A stretch of 43,099 nt of DNA. It comes from Nitrospiraceae bacterium (GTDB taxonomy: Bacteria > Nitrospirota > Nitrospiria > Nitrospirales > Nitrospiraceae). Below the pieces are notes generated by a model. That model ran no database searches and was not told the DNA's origin. It saw only the letters and a list, made by a program, of their open reading frames with translations. The position numbers were made by a program, and so were the translations under genes. Positions 1 through 7,595 of the stretch are shown in pieces. The stretch's first letter is position 1, and each line of letters starts with the position of its first letter. Location: contig JACMLT010000220.1 of assembly GCA_014379455.1 (NCBI GenBank), forward strand, positions 1 to 43,099, written 5' to 3'.

Positions 1-1
1 C

Positions 2-136
2 CCGGTCGGTGAATACACCGGATCCGCTCCCTGCTGGCAGTGCGAACCACAGCCGGGATGGGGCAATGGAGTTGGCAACAAGTCAGACTATGGAACGGAC
101 TATACCAAGCCAAACTTGCTCAAGGGCATGAACTAA
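2..136 (+). CDS. C-terminal end of an unrecognised protein (5' end outside window)
   Basis: An open frame runs from the window edge to a TAA at 134-136, giving 44 residues that end in LLKGMN. The fragment is rich in glycine, proline, asparagine and aromatic residues and contains a CWQC pair of cysteines. That composition would suit an exported or metal-binding tail, but no family is recognised and no function is claimed. The frame is followed after 36 bases by a strong intrinsic terminator, which supports a real gene ending here. The start and most of the protein lie outside the window. Confidence 0.5.
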   Translation, partial: PVGEYTGSAPCWQCEPQPGWGNGVGNKSDYGTDYTKPNLLKGMN

Positions 137-172
137 TTCGAGACACATTCGCGAGAGTCTAGCAGAATAGAA

Positions 173-199
173 GGGGCAGCAAGACGCTGCCCCTTTTTT
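173..199 (+). terminator. Intrinsic (rho-independent) terminator
   Basis: A perfect 8-bp GC-rich stem (GGGGCAGC at 173-180, GCTGCCCC at 186-193) closes a 5-nt loop and is followed by six T residues at 194-199. It lies 36 bases after the stop of the partial gene at the window start and before the TusA-like gene, so it separates two transcription units. Confidence 0.93.
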
Positions 200-313
200 G
201 CGCTCACTGTGTGGTTATATCCGGTACCCTGCTTGCGGGGCTGCCGACTCCTTGCTAGGATTGCCAGCGGAGTTGTGCGGCGAATTGCCAAGATGAGCGA
301 GAAGGAGAAACAC

Positions 314-580
314 GTGAGTGGAGAGGACCCTACAACACTGACTCGCGAGCCAGATACCGAGTTGGATTTACGGGGAGTGATTTGCCCCTATAACTTTGTC
401 AAAACCAAGTTGAAGCTCGAAGCGATGGAGCAAGGGCAGATTCTTTCAGTGCTCTTGGACGATGGTGACCCCATTCGAAATGTTCCCCTGAGCGTCAGCA
501 ATGAGGGGCACACAGTCCTTTCACAAGATCGTGTTGAAGGGTCCTATCGAGTGCTCATTCGACGCCGCGACGATGAGTAG
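314..580 (+). CDS. TusA-family sulfur carrier/sulfurtransferase-like protein
   Basis: An 88-residue protein of the TusA/SirA fold. The family moves persulfide sulfur through a cysteine at the start of its first helix, for tRNA thiolation, molybdenum cofactor or sulfur metabolism. The hallmark is seen as LDLRGVICPYN, with the predicted sulfur-carrying Cys at residue 24. The second proline of the usual CPxP motif is replaced by Asn, so it is a divergent member. The GTG at 314 is chosen because AAGGAG at 302-307 sits six bases upstream; an in-frame ATG at 293 lacks a good ribosome site. TGGTTATAT at 212-220 could be an extended -10 element, but no matching -35 is seen. The gene ends convergently against rsmI with a 37-base overlap. 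The sulfur donor and acceptor cannot be told from the sequence. Confidence 0.82.
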   Translation: MSGEDPTTLTREPDTELDLRGVICPYNFVKTKLKLEAMEQGQILSVLLDDGDPIRNVPLSVSNEGHTVLSQDRVEGSYRVLIRRRDDE

Positions 581-1323
581 CGCAGAGGACCCTTCTGTGC
601 AGCGTTGCGTGTGCGCGATCCCATCCTCTTTCCTTCGATGACGACGGTTACCGCTGAATCCTTCGCGACAAGTTTGATCTGATCACGCAGCGCACTTGGT
701 ATCCCCCGTAAAACGGTTTCTTTGGACGTTGTGAGATCTATTGCGATGGCTACCTGTCTGGCGGGGAGTACCTGTGCCAGAACTTTCAGGAGCCTGGCAA
801 GGGTTTTTGATTCCACATAGAAGATGAGGGTGCTGCGTTCATGTTGGAGTTGGGAGAGATGTTGCGCGAGCGCCCGGCCGGTTTTGGGGAGGTGTCCCTC
901 AAAGATGATGGCATCGCCGGAAAACCCAGAGATCGCCGTCGCGGCCGTGAGGGTAGAAGGACCAGGGATGGCCTTGACTGGGATTCCTGCTTGATGGGCG
1001 GCAGCCACAAGTAGACTGCCTGGGTCATAGATGACTGGAGTGCCATTGTCTGAGACCAGGGCGACATCCTGTCCCTGCATGAGCCGGTGTAGAAGGAGTC
1101 GTACTTTCTCATGGAGATTGAATGGGCCATAGCTGGTGACTGTTGCCGTAATACCATGATGTGCCAGGAGCGCTTGGGTCACGCGTGGGCTCTCTGACGC
1201 GATAATCGTAACGCGGCGCATTGTGGCAAGGGCCCGAAGAGTGATGTCGTCTGGGTGGCCGATCGGTGTACTGACGACATAGAGGGTACCGATGGAATGA
1301 GCGATGATTGTCCGGCCTCTCAT
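544..1323 (-). CDS. rsmI: 16S rRNA 2'-O-ribose C1402 methyltransferase
   Basis: RsmI uses S-adenosylmethionine to methylate the ribose of C1402 in the decoding centre of 16S rRNA. The protein has the tetrapyrrole-methylase fold: a first strand GTLYVVSTPIG near residue 11, the LVSDNGTPVIYDPG region typical of the family, and GPSTLTAA. The usual GNLxDIT motif reads GHPDDIT. At 259 residues it is a little shorter than typical RsmI, and the C-terminal tail is basic and serine-rich. The ATG at 1323 is favoured because the family's first strand starts about ten residues later and because a plus-strand promoter occupies 1339-1368. An in-frame ATG at 1359 is possible but has no ribosome site. It is the only confident minus-strand gene here; it is divergent from the heme operon and overlaps the tusA-like gene tail-to-tail. 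Confidence 0.9.
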   Translation of the reverse strand: MRGRTIIAHSIGTLYVVSTPIGHPDDITLRALATMRRVTIIASESPRVTQALLAHHGITATVTSYGPFNLHEKVRLLLHRLMQGQDVALVSDNGTPVIYDPGSLLVAAAHQAGIPVKAIPGPSTLTAATAISGFSGDAIIFEGHLPKTGRALAQHLSQLQHERSTLIFYVESKTLARLLKVLAQVLPARQVAIAIDLTTSKETVLRGIPSALRDQIKLVAKDSAVTVVIEGKRMGSRTRNAAQKGPLRYSSSRRRMSTR

Positions 1324-1338
1324 TTCACGATCGTTTGG

Positions 1339-1368
1339 TTGACTCCTTTCTCGCGCCATCGATATAAT
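1339..1368 (+). promoter_or_regulatory. Near-consensus sigma70-type promoter for the tetrapyrrole operon
   Basis: TTGACT at 1339-1344 (5 of 6 matches to the -35 consensus) and a perfect TATAAT at 1363-1368 are separated by an 18-base spacer. Transcription would start near 1375 and give a leader of about 45 bases before the ATG at 1421. The element lies in the gap between the divergent rsmI and the HemX-like gene. On the opposite strand the -35 region overlaps an AAAGGAG sequence upstream of rsmI, so the two directions may interfere. This rests on motif matching only. Confidence 0.7.
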
Positions 1369-1420
1369 CCACAGCTTAATGTCGTCTGTTTGTCCTGAAA
1401 AGTTGAGAGGATAGCCCTCT

Positions 1421-2224
1421 ATGGCCACCATGTTCTTCGTGGTGACGATGGCCCTGTATTTTGCGGCCACCGTTTCCTTTCTTATCTATCTGCTCTGGCC
1501 GTCTGAAGTCCTGGCAAATGCCTCGCTGGGTATGACAGCGACCGGGTTTGCCGCACACACAATCGCGTTGGGCGCAGGAATGGTCAGAGTGACAGACATC
1601 TCGTCGCCTGGATTCCATGACGCCCTGTCGTTTTTTTCCTGGATGCTGATTCTGGTGTTTCTTGCCGTGGAGTTTCGTCATCATCTGCATGTGCTCGGTT
1701 CATTCATCGTCCCGCTGGCATTGCTCTCACTTGTCTCTGCTGCCGCGTTGCCGGAAGCAGTTCCGACGCTGACTCCTGTATTTGGAACGTTGTGGGTCCA
1801 TGTCACGCTGAGTATGCTCGGTACCGTGGGGTTTGCCGTGGCCTTCGTGGCTGGTGTCATGTATCTGATTCAGGATGGACTTCTCAAGTCTAAACGGTTC
1901 AATGTCCTCTACTCTAAGTTACCTGCCCTGGATTTCCTCGACAATCTGAATCAACGGTCGATTGTGACGGGTTTTCCCCTCCTCACGCTCGGCATCATTA
2001 CCGGTGCGCTTTCCGCTGAGTTCTCTCGCGGTTCGTATGTGAACTGGAACCCGGAGCAAGTATGGGCATTAGTGACGTGGGTGTTCTACTTTGTTGTATT
2101 GACCGGACGCCTGACCGTGGGTTGGAGAGCCAAACGGGCAGCGTATTTGACGATTATTGGGTTTGCTGGTGTGATTCTCACTCTCATCGGTGTGGTCCTT
2201 AAGAGTCACGGACCGGTGTCGTGA
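1421..2224 (+). CDS. HemX/CcsA-like integral membrane protein (cytochrome c assembly family)
   Basis: A 267-residue, highly hydrophobic protein with about eight predicted membrane segments. It carries the tryptophan-rich signature of the CcsA/CcmF/HemX family as WNPEQVWALVTW from residue 209; in classical CcsA this reads W-x-WDPKE. Histidines lie next to or within membrane segments (AAHTIAL, RHHLH, WVHVTL) and could ligate heme. Family members handle heme for cytochrome c maturation, and HemX homologues next to hemA influence glutamyl-tRNA reductase levels. The position directly before hemA, whose ATG lies one base after this stop, favours a HemX-like role, but a CcsA-type role cannot be excluded. 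GAGAGG at 1405-1410 supports the start. It is the first gene of the operon behind the promoter at 1339-1368. Confidence 0.85.
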   Translation: MATMFFVVTMALYFAATVSFLIYLLWPSEVLANASLGMTATGFAAHTIALGAGMVRVTDISSPGFHDALSFFSWMLILVFLAVEFRHHLHVLGSFIVPLALLSLVSAAALPEAVPTLTPVFGTLWVHVTLSMLGTVGFAVAFVAGVMYLIQDGLLKSKRFNVLYSKLPALDFLDNLNQRSIVTGFPLLTLGIITGALSAEFSRGSYVNWNPEQVWALVTWVFYFVVLTGRLTVGWRAKRAAYLTIIGFAGVILTLIGVVLKSHGPVS

Positions 2225-2225
2225 T

Positions 2226-3617
2226 ATGCATATTGTCGTCGTCGGTTTGAGCCATAAGACCGCTCCGGTCGAAATCCGCGAAAAGCTGGCGATTCCTGAG
2301 AGCCGGATGGGGGAAGCCTTGGGTCGCCTGTGTTCGTATCGAGGGGTGCGGGAAGGGGTGTTGCTGTCGACGTGCAATCGGGTTGAGGTGTATGCCGTGG
2401 TTGATGAGATCGAGTCAGGGTATGGGCGAATTCAGGATTTCCTGGCGGATGCCCATCTGTCGCTGTCTTCGGAGCAGCTGACGCCTCACCTGTACTGGCA
2501 CGAAGGGGATCGGGCGCTCAGTCATTTATTTCGAGTGGCCTCCAGTCTTGACTCTATGATCGTCGGCGAATCGCAGATTCTAGGCCAGATCAAAGAGGCC
2601 TTCGAGGTTGCGCTCACGCACAAGGCTACCGGCATCATTCTGAACAAGGTGATGAAGAAAGCGATTTCCGTCGCCAAACGTGTACGGACGGAGACGAAAA
2701 TTTCTGAGATGGCGGTGTCGGTAAGCTACGCGGCAGTCGAATTGGCCAAGAAGATTTTCTCGGACTTAACTGAGAAGACCGTGCTGTTGGTGGGAGCAGG
2801 GGAAATGGCTAAGTTAGCCGCACGACATTTCATTGCCAGCGGTGTTCGGCATGTGCGGGTGACGACTAGAAGTCCTCAACATGCATTGGAGTTGGCCAAT
2901 CGGTTTGGTGGCACCGCGGTCCCTTTTGAGGAATTTCGGGAGGATATGGCCACGGCCGACATTGTCTTGGTGTCGACCGGTGCCGCGCATTATCTTGTGA
3001 GCGAGGACGATGTCCAGCACTCGGTCAAGCAACGGATGAACCGTCCCATGTTCCTGATCGACATTTCGGTCCCGCGTAATATTGATCCAGCGGTGCGGCA
3101 CGTGGATAACGCCTTCCTGTTTGACATTGACGACTTGAAGATGCGGGTTGAACAGAATCGGGGGGCGCGCCTGAACGAGGCTGAGAAAGCCGAGCGGATG
3201 GTGGTGGATGAAGTTGGGGTAGTGCGACAGTGGCTTCAGTCGCTTGAAGTGACCCCCACCATTGTGGCCCTCCGCGCCCGGATCGACGAGATTAAAAGGA
3301 CTGAGATCGACAAGACTTTGGGGAGACTGGTAAATTTGTCCGCGACGGAGCGTGAATTAGTCGAGGCGATGGCGTCGTCCATTGTGAATAAGCTTATTCA
3401 CAATACGATGGTGACGCTGAAGGCCGAGGTAAATTCCTCGGAAGGGGCTGCCTTTGTCGAGGCCGCGCGTCGATTCTTCGGCCTCGGAGACTCTGCCGGC
3501 CCCACCGTCAATGGGAGTACGTCATCTGAGTCAGAGACCTGTCATCCGTCACAAGATGGTATCCAGGATGCTGAAGAGGTGACTCCAAGGACTGGCTCGG
3601 AGATACCGCGTCATTGA
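2226..3617 (+). CDS. hemA: Glutamyl-tRNA reductase
   Basis: Catalyses NADPH-dependent reduction of glutamyl-tRNA(Glu) to glutamate-1-semialdehyde, the first committed step of tetrapyrrole synthesis by the C5 route. The N-terminus MHIVVVGLSHKTAPVEIRE is characteristic. The catalytic Cys is residue 50 in LSTCNRVE. The NADP-binding loop VLLVGAGEMA starts near residue 187, and the C-terminal helical dimerisation region contains VNKLIHNTMVTLK. Length 463 residues is normal for the family, with a low-complexity Ser/Glu-rich tail. The ATG at 2226 is chosen by homology and begins one base after the stop of the HemX-like gene. hemC follows after about 30 bases, so co-transcription is likely. Confidence 0.97.
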   Translation: MHIVVVGLSHKTAPVEIREKLAIPESRMGEALGRLCSYRGVREGVLLSTCNRVEVYAVVDEIESGYGRIQDFLADAHLSLSSEQLTPHLYWHEGDRALSHLFRVASSLDSMIVGESQILGQIKEAFEVALTHKATGIILNKVMKKAISVAKRVRTETKISEMAVSVSYAAVELAKKIFSDLTEKTVLLVGAGEMAKLAARHFIASGVRHVRVTTRSPQHALELANRFGGTAVPFEEFREDMATADIVLVSTGAAHYLVSEDDVQHSVKQRMNRPMFLIDISVPRNIDPAVRHVDNAFLFDIDDLKMRVEQNRGARLNEAEKAERMVVDEVGVVRQWLQSLEVTPTIVALRARIDEIKRTEIDKTLGRLVNLSATERELVEAMASSIVNKLIHNTMVTLKAEVNSSEGAAFVEAARRFFGLGDSAGPTVNGSTSSESETCHPSQDGIQDAEEVTPRTGSEIPRH

Positions 3618-3647
3618 GCATACTGTTCGCGATCGGGAGGTGAGTTG

Positions 3648-4607
3648 GTGAAGGGAGCGATGTCACAAGTCGGTGAGGAACGATCCACCGTCGTGCTGGG
3701 AACGCGCGGGAGCAAGCTCGCGGTGCAACAGAGCGAGTGGGTGCAGGCGCAATTGCACGCACTGGCTCCGCATGTGACGGTAACCCTGCGGAGGATACAA
3801 ACCTCGGGAGATAAGATTTTGGACGTCCCTTTAGCCCAAATCGGCGGGAAGGGACTGTTCGTAAAGGAGATCGAGGAAGCGCTCTTGAGCGGTGAGATCG
3901 ATCTGGCCGTGCATAGTATGAAAGATGTGCCCACGGAACTGCCCGAGGGATTGGAGATTCTCTGTGTGCCGCCGCGCGAGGATCCACGGGATGCGTTGAT
4001 CAGTCGTGATGGACGGTCGTTCATGGACCTTCCTCGTGGTGCTCGGATCGGAACCAGCAGTCTTCGCCGCCAATCGCAGCTGTTGCATGCCAGACCGGAC
4101 CTCACAATCGCCATGTTACGCGGGAATCTGGATACCCGTCTGAAGAAATTACGTGAGGGGCAATTCGACGCGATCGTGCTGGCTGCAGCCGGACTTCGGC
4201 GATTAGCCTGGGCACATGAGATTACCGAATATCTTGCCCCACAGATTTGTTTGCCTGCCATTGGTCAAGGGGCGCTGGGCATCGAGGGTCGGCGAGAGGA
4301 TCTCTTCATTCGTGCTCTGTTGAGTGGCTTGAACCATGCGCCAAGTAAGACAGCCGTACTTGCGGAACGCGCGTTGCTCCATCGACTCCAAGGAGGCTGC
4401 CAGGTGCCGATCGCGGCGCATGCAACTGTGGCGGGGGCAGGGGTGAGGATGGAAGGATTGGTATCCAGCGTGGACGGCAAAGAGGTCCTTCGCGATTCAG
4501 CTGAGGGCACCATTGAGGATCCGGAGTCGATCGGCATTCAACTCGCGGAGCGCCTGCTCGGACGCGGTGGGGATAGAATACTCCACGCAATTTACGGGAC
4601 TCCATGA
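3648..4607 (+). CDS. hemC: Hydroxymethylbilane synthase (porphobilinogen deaminase)
   Basis: Polymerises four porphobilinogen units to hydroxymethylbilane in the cytoplasm. LGTRGSKLAVQQSE at the N-terminus and VHSMKDVPTELPEG (catalytic Asp near residue 93) are diagnostic. The dipyrromethane cofactor is expected on Cys251 in LQGGCQVPIAAHA. Length 319 residues is usual. The GTG at 3648 is preferred because GGAGG at 3636-3640 is seven bases away; TTG at 3645 and ATG at 3660 are in-frame alternatives. The stop overlaps the start of the cobA-hemD fusion (ATGA), which implies translational coupling. Confidence 0.97.
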   Translation: MKGAMSQVGEERSTVVLGTRGSKLAVQQSEWVQAQLHALAPHVTVTLRRIQTSGDKILDVPLAQIGGKGLFVKEIEEALLSGEIDLAVHSMKDVPTELPEGLEILCVPPREDPRDALISRDGRSFMDLPRGARIGTSSLRRQSQLLHARPDLTIAMLRGNLDTRLKKLREGQFDAIVLAAAGLRRLAWAHEITEYLAPQICLPAIGQGALGIEGRREDLFIRALLSGLNHAPSKTAVLAERALLHRLQGGCQVPIAAHATVAGAGVRMEGLVSSVDGKEVLRDSAEGTIEDPESIGIQLAERLLGRGGDRILHAIYGTP

Positions 4608-6169
4608 CGATGTCGAAAAGAACAGGGAAGGTCTACTTGGTCGGAGCAGGACCAGGCGATCCCGGACTGTTGACGGTGAAAGGAAAGGAATGCCTTGAAG
4701 CGGCCGATGTCGTCCTATACGATTTTCTCGCCAATCCGGTCTTGCTACAGTATGCTCCAGCTTCGGCACAGCGTATTTACGTGGGTCGACGGGGACGTGG
4801 GCAGTATCAAGACCAGACAGATATCAATCGATTGCTTATTGACTGCGCGAAAGAGGGAAATGTAGTGGTTCGACTCAAAGGGGGCGACCCGTTTGTCTTC
4901 GGTCGCGGTGGAGAAGAGGCAGAAGCCGTCGCGGCCGCAGGGATAGATTTTGAGCTTGTGCCTGGTGTGACGGCCGCGGTCGCGGTTCCTGCCTATGCAG
5001 GCATTCCGGTGACCCATCGAACGTTGGCTTCGACGGTGACGTTTGTCACTGGCCATGAAGATCCTACCAAGCCGGAAACTCAGTTGGAGTGGCCGAAGTT
5101 AGCCAGCGCATCTGGGACCCTTGTCTTCATGATGGGCATGAAGAATCTTCCTTCGATCGTCAAACAGCTACTGTCGGAGGGACGGCCGTCGAACCAACCG
5201 GTAGCCGCGATCCGCTGGGGGACCAAAGCCGATCAACAAACCGTTGTGGGAACATTGGGCGATATTGTTGCAAAAGCGGAAGCGGCACATCTTGAACCGC
5301 CTACCGTGATCGTCGTGGGTGAAGTCGTACGGTTGCGGGGACAGCTGAATTGGTTTGAAACGAAGCCGCTCTTCGGGAAACGGATCGTGCTGACCAGAGC
5401 ACGGGAGCAAGCCAGAGAATTTTCCCAGTTACTGGTGGCCTATGGTGCAGAGCCGATTGAAGTTCCGACGATTCAAATCGTGCCTCCAGCCAGTTGGCAA
5501 GCGATTGATGATGCGGTAACTCGTCTTAATACCTATCAGTGGCTCATTTTTACCAGCGTGAACGGGGTAAGGCCCTTCATGAATCGACTTCATGCTGCGG
5601 GGAAGGATGCGCGTGCGTTGGCGAATCTTCGACTGTGCGCCATTGGACCGAGAACTGCGAAGGAACTGGAAACGTATGGGCTGACACCGGATATCATTCC
5701 AGCCGAATTTCAGGCGGAGGGAATTATTGCTGCATTGACTGATCTAGGGATCCGTGAGAGCCGTGTCTTGATCCCGCGCGCTGAAGTTGCGCGCGAAATC
5801 TTGCCTGAACAGTTGCGTGAGTTAGGGGCAACCGTCGATGTGATTCCCGTCTATCGCACAATCTCCCCGGCGGTCGATGTGGCCTCTCTGACGCAACAGT
5901 TTCACGATGGGCGGGTGGCGGTGGTGACATTCACGAGTTCCTCCACCGTCCGAAATTTCGTAGAAGTCTTTGGAGGGCAGAATGCAGTGAGGCCTCTTCT
6001 TGCTGAGGTGGTAGTGGCGTGCATCGGGCCCATTACGGCACGCACGGCAAGAGAGTATGGGTTAACGGTTACGGTCATGCCGGCTGAGAATACTGTGCCG
6101 GCACTGGCAGAAATCATTGTGAAGTATTTTCAGGAAGGGGCACGCGTCGCCGTTTCTACACGCAGTTAG
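4604..6169 (+). CDS. cobA-hemD: Uroporphyrinogen-III C-methyltransferase / uroporphyrinogen-III synthase fusion
   Basis: A 521-residue two-domain enzyme. Residues 1 to about 245 are an SAM-dependent uroporphyrinogen-III methyltransferase (VYLVGAGPGDPGLLTVKG, VVRLKGGDPFVFGRGGEE, GTLVFMMGM), which makes precorrin-2 for siroheme, cobalamin or heme d1. From about residue 258 onward is uroporphyrinogen-III synthase (RIVLTRAREQAREF, FTSVNGVRPFM, VTFTSSSTVRNF), which cyclises hydroxymethylbilane. The fusion places the branch-point product and its first methylation in one chain. The order of domains is known from other bacteria. The ATG overlaps the hemC stop. A heavy demand for siroheme or heme d1 would suit a nitrogen- or sulfur-oxidising lifestyle, but that is inference. 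Confidence 0.95.
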   Translation: MTMSKRTGKVYLVGAGPGDPGLLTVKGKECLEAADVVLYDFLANPVLLQYAPASAQRIYVGRRGRGQYQDQTDINRLLIDCAKEGNVVVRLKGGDPFVFGRGGEEAEAVAAAGIDFELVPGVTAAVAVPAYAGIPVTHRTLASTVTFVTGHEDPTKPETQLEWPKLASASGTLVFMMGMKNLPSIVKQLLSEGRPSNQPVAAIRWGTKADQQTVVGTLGDIVAKAEAAHLEPPTVIVVGEVVRLRGQLNWFETKPLFGKRIVLTRAREQAREFSQLLVAYGAEPIEVPTIQIVPPASWQAIDDAVTRLNTYQWLIFTSVNGVRPFMNRLHAAGKDARALANLRLCAIGPRTAKELETYGLTPDIIPAEFQAEGIIAALTDLGIRESRVLIPRAEVAREILPEQLRELGATVDVIPVYRTISPAVDVASLTQQFHDGRVAVVTFTSSSTVRNFVEVFGGQNAVRPLLAEVVVACIGPITARTAREYGLTVTVMPAENTVPALAEIIVKYFQEGARVAVSTRS

Positions 6170-6221
6170 TCCCGCGTAGACGGCAGGGCAACGGGAGCAA
6201 TAGCTAAGGGAGGGCATGGTT

Positions 6222-6614
6222 ATGGTGGCAGTGAAGTCGTTCATGGTTCCGAGAGAGAAGTTTGTGACAGTAGAGCGGGATACGGATGTGCAGACTGCGG
6301 CACGGATCATGCGTGATCGGGGCATCGGTAGCCTGTTTGTGACGAATGGGAAAGAGGTTATCGGCATCCTCACGGATACCGATATGGTCCGGCGTGTGGT
6401 CGCGGCTGGAGCTGATACCCACAAGACACCGGTTGAACAGGTGATGTCGGCCCCTATTTTGACGATCGAAGAGAATAAGACCCTCTTAGATGCCAACGAT
6501 CTAATGGCCAAAACGCATATCCGTCATCTTGGTGTGACGCAGGATGGCAAATTAGTTGGTCTGATTTCTGTGCGCGACCTTGTTCTATTCTTGACGAATC
6601 TCCCGAGGAAGTAA
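6222..6614 (+). CDS. Tandem CBS-domain protein
   Basis: A 130-residue protein made almost entirely of two CBS motifs. The first is around residues 8-58 ([28 protein letters not shown]) and the second around residues 72-125 ([29 protein letters not shown]). CBS pairs bind adenosyl ligands such as AMP, ATP or SAM and act as regulatory modules. No catalytic domain is attached. The gene sits between cobA-hemD and hemB, with hemB starting four bases after its stop, so it may sense adenylate or SAM status for the pathway; this is inference. ATG 6222 is preferred over ATG 6216 because GGAGG at 6209-6213 is eight bases upstream of it. Confidence 0.92.
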   Translation: MVAVKSFMVPREKFVTVERDTDVQTAARIMRDRGIGSLFVTNGKEVIGILTDTDMVRRVVAAGADTHKTPVEQVMSAPILTIEENKTLLDANDLMAKTHIRHLGVTQDGKLVGLISVRDLVLFLTNLPRK

Positions 6615-6618
6615 TCCG

Positions 6619-7590
6619 ATGGCCTTTCCAATACAACGGCTCAGGCGGCTGCGGCAGCATGAGACCTTTCGTCGTATGGTGAGGGAGACACACCTGGCTC
6701 CATCCGACTTGATCTATCCCTTGTTCGTCGTTGAAGGACGAGATCGGCGGGAGGAGATTGCCTCCATGCCAGGCCAGTGTCGGCTCTCGGTTGATCTCTT
6801 GGTGAAAGAGGCAGGTGAGATTGCGGCCTTGGGGATTCCTGCCATCATCCTCTTTGGGATTCCCGATCGGAAAGATGATCGGGGGAGTTCGGGATACGAT
6901 CCGAATGGCATCGTGCAACGGGCCGTCAAAGCGGTCAAGGACAATGTCCCTGGGCTGATGGTCGTCACCGACGTCTGCATCGACGAATACACCGATCACG
7001 GCCATTGCGGGATCGTCAAGGACGGTCGGATTCTCAACGACGAAACGTTGGAATGTCTCCGTGCAATGGCCAGGACCCATGCGCAAGCCGGGGCTGACAT
7101 GGTGGCGCCGTCCGATATGATGGATGGGCGGGTGGCGGCGATCCGGGCGGAACTGGATCAGGCGGGTTTTTCTGAACTGCCGATCATGGCCTATGCCGCC
7201 AAATTCGCGTCCTGCTTTTATGCACCGTTTCGGGATGCGGCGTTTTCAAGCCCTCAGTTCGGCGATCGGCAGTCCTACCAGATGGATCCCGCCAACCGCC
7301 GGGAAGCGCTTCGGGAGATCGCCCTTGATGTCGAAGAAGGGGCCGACATCATTATGGTAAAACCGGCACTACCGTACCTCGATATCATTGCCGCAGCCAG
7401 AGCGGAGATGTTGTTGCCTGTAGCCGCCTATCAAGTGAGCGGGGAGTACAGCATGATCAAAGCGGCTGCCAACGCAGGCTGGCTCGACGAATCGCGGGCC
7501 ATGATGGAATCGTTGCTCTCGATTAAGCGGGCTGGCGCAGATCTCATTCTGACCTATTTTGCCAAAGACGCCGCGCGTCTCCTCCGCTGA
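6619..7590 (+). CDS. hemB: Porphobilinogen synthase (delta-aminolevulinate dehydratase)
   Basis: Condenses two 5-aminolevulinate molecules to porphobilinogen. The two active-site lysines are seen as K195 (MAYAAKFAS) and K248 ([12 protein letters not shown]). The metal-binding segment [14 protein letters not shown] carries Cys120 and Cys130, but the middle position 122 is Asp. Zinc-type enzymes such as that of E. coli have Cys at all three places, so the metal use of this enzyme may be mixed. Length 323 residues is normal. It is the last pathway gene of the operon, and ribF begins five bases after its stop. Confidence 0.97.
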   Translation: MAFPIQRLRRLRQHETFRRMVRETHLAPSDLIYPLFVVEGRDRREEIASMPGQCRLSVDLLVKEAGEIAALGIPAIILFGIPDRKDDRGSSGYDPNGIVQRAVKAVKDNVPGLMVVTDVCIDEYTDHGHCGIVKDGRILNDETLECLRAMARTHAQAGADMVAPSDMMDGRVAAIRAELDQAGFSELPIMAYAAKFASCFYAPFRDAAFSSPQFGDRQSYQMDPANRREALREIALDVEEGADIIMVKPALPYLDIIAAARAEMLLPVAAYQVSGEYSMIKAAANAGWLDESRAMMESLLSIKRAGADLILTYFAKDAARLLR

Positions 7591-7595
7591 CGACT

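Noticed and set aside
3611-4261. Minus-strand open frame of about 216 codons opposite hemC
   Set aside because: The product is a low-complexity Ser/Arg/Pro-rich shadow; hemC on the plus strand has all family motifs.
7591-7595. FMN riboswitch or other leader element before ribF
   Set aside because: Only five bases separate hemB and ribF, so there is no space for one.
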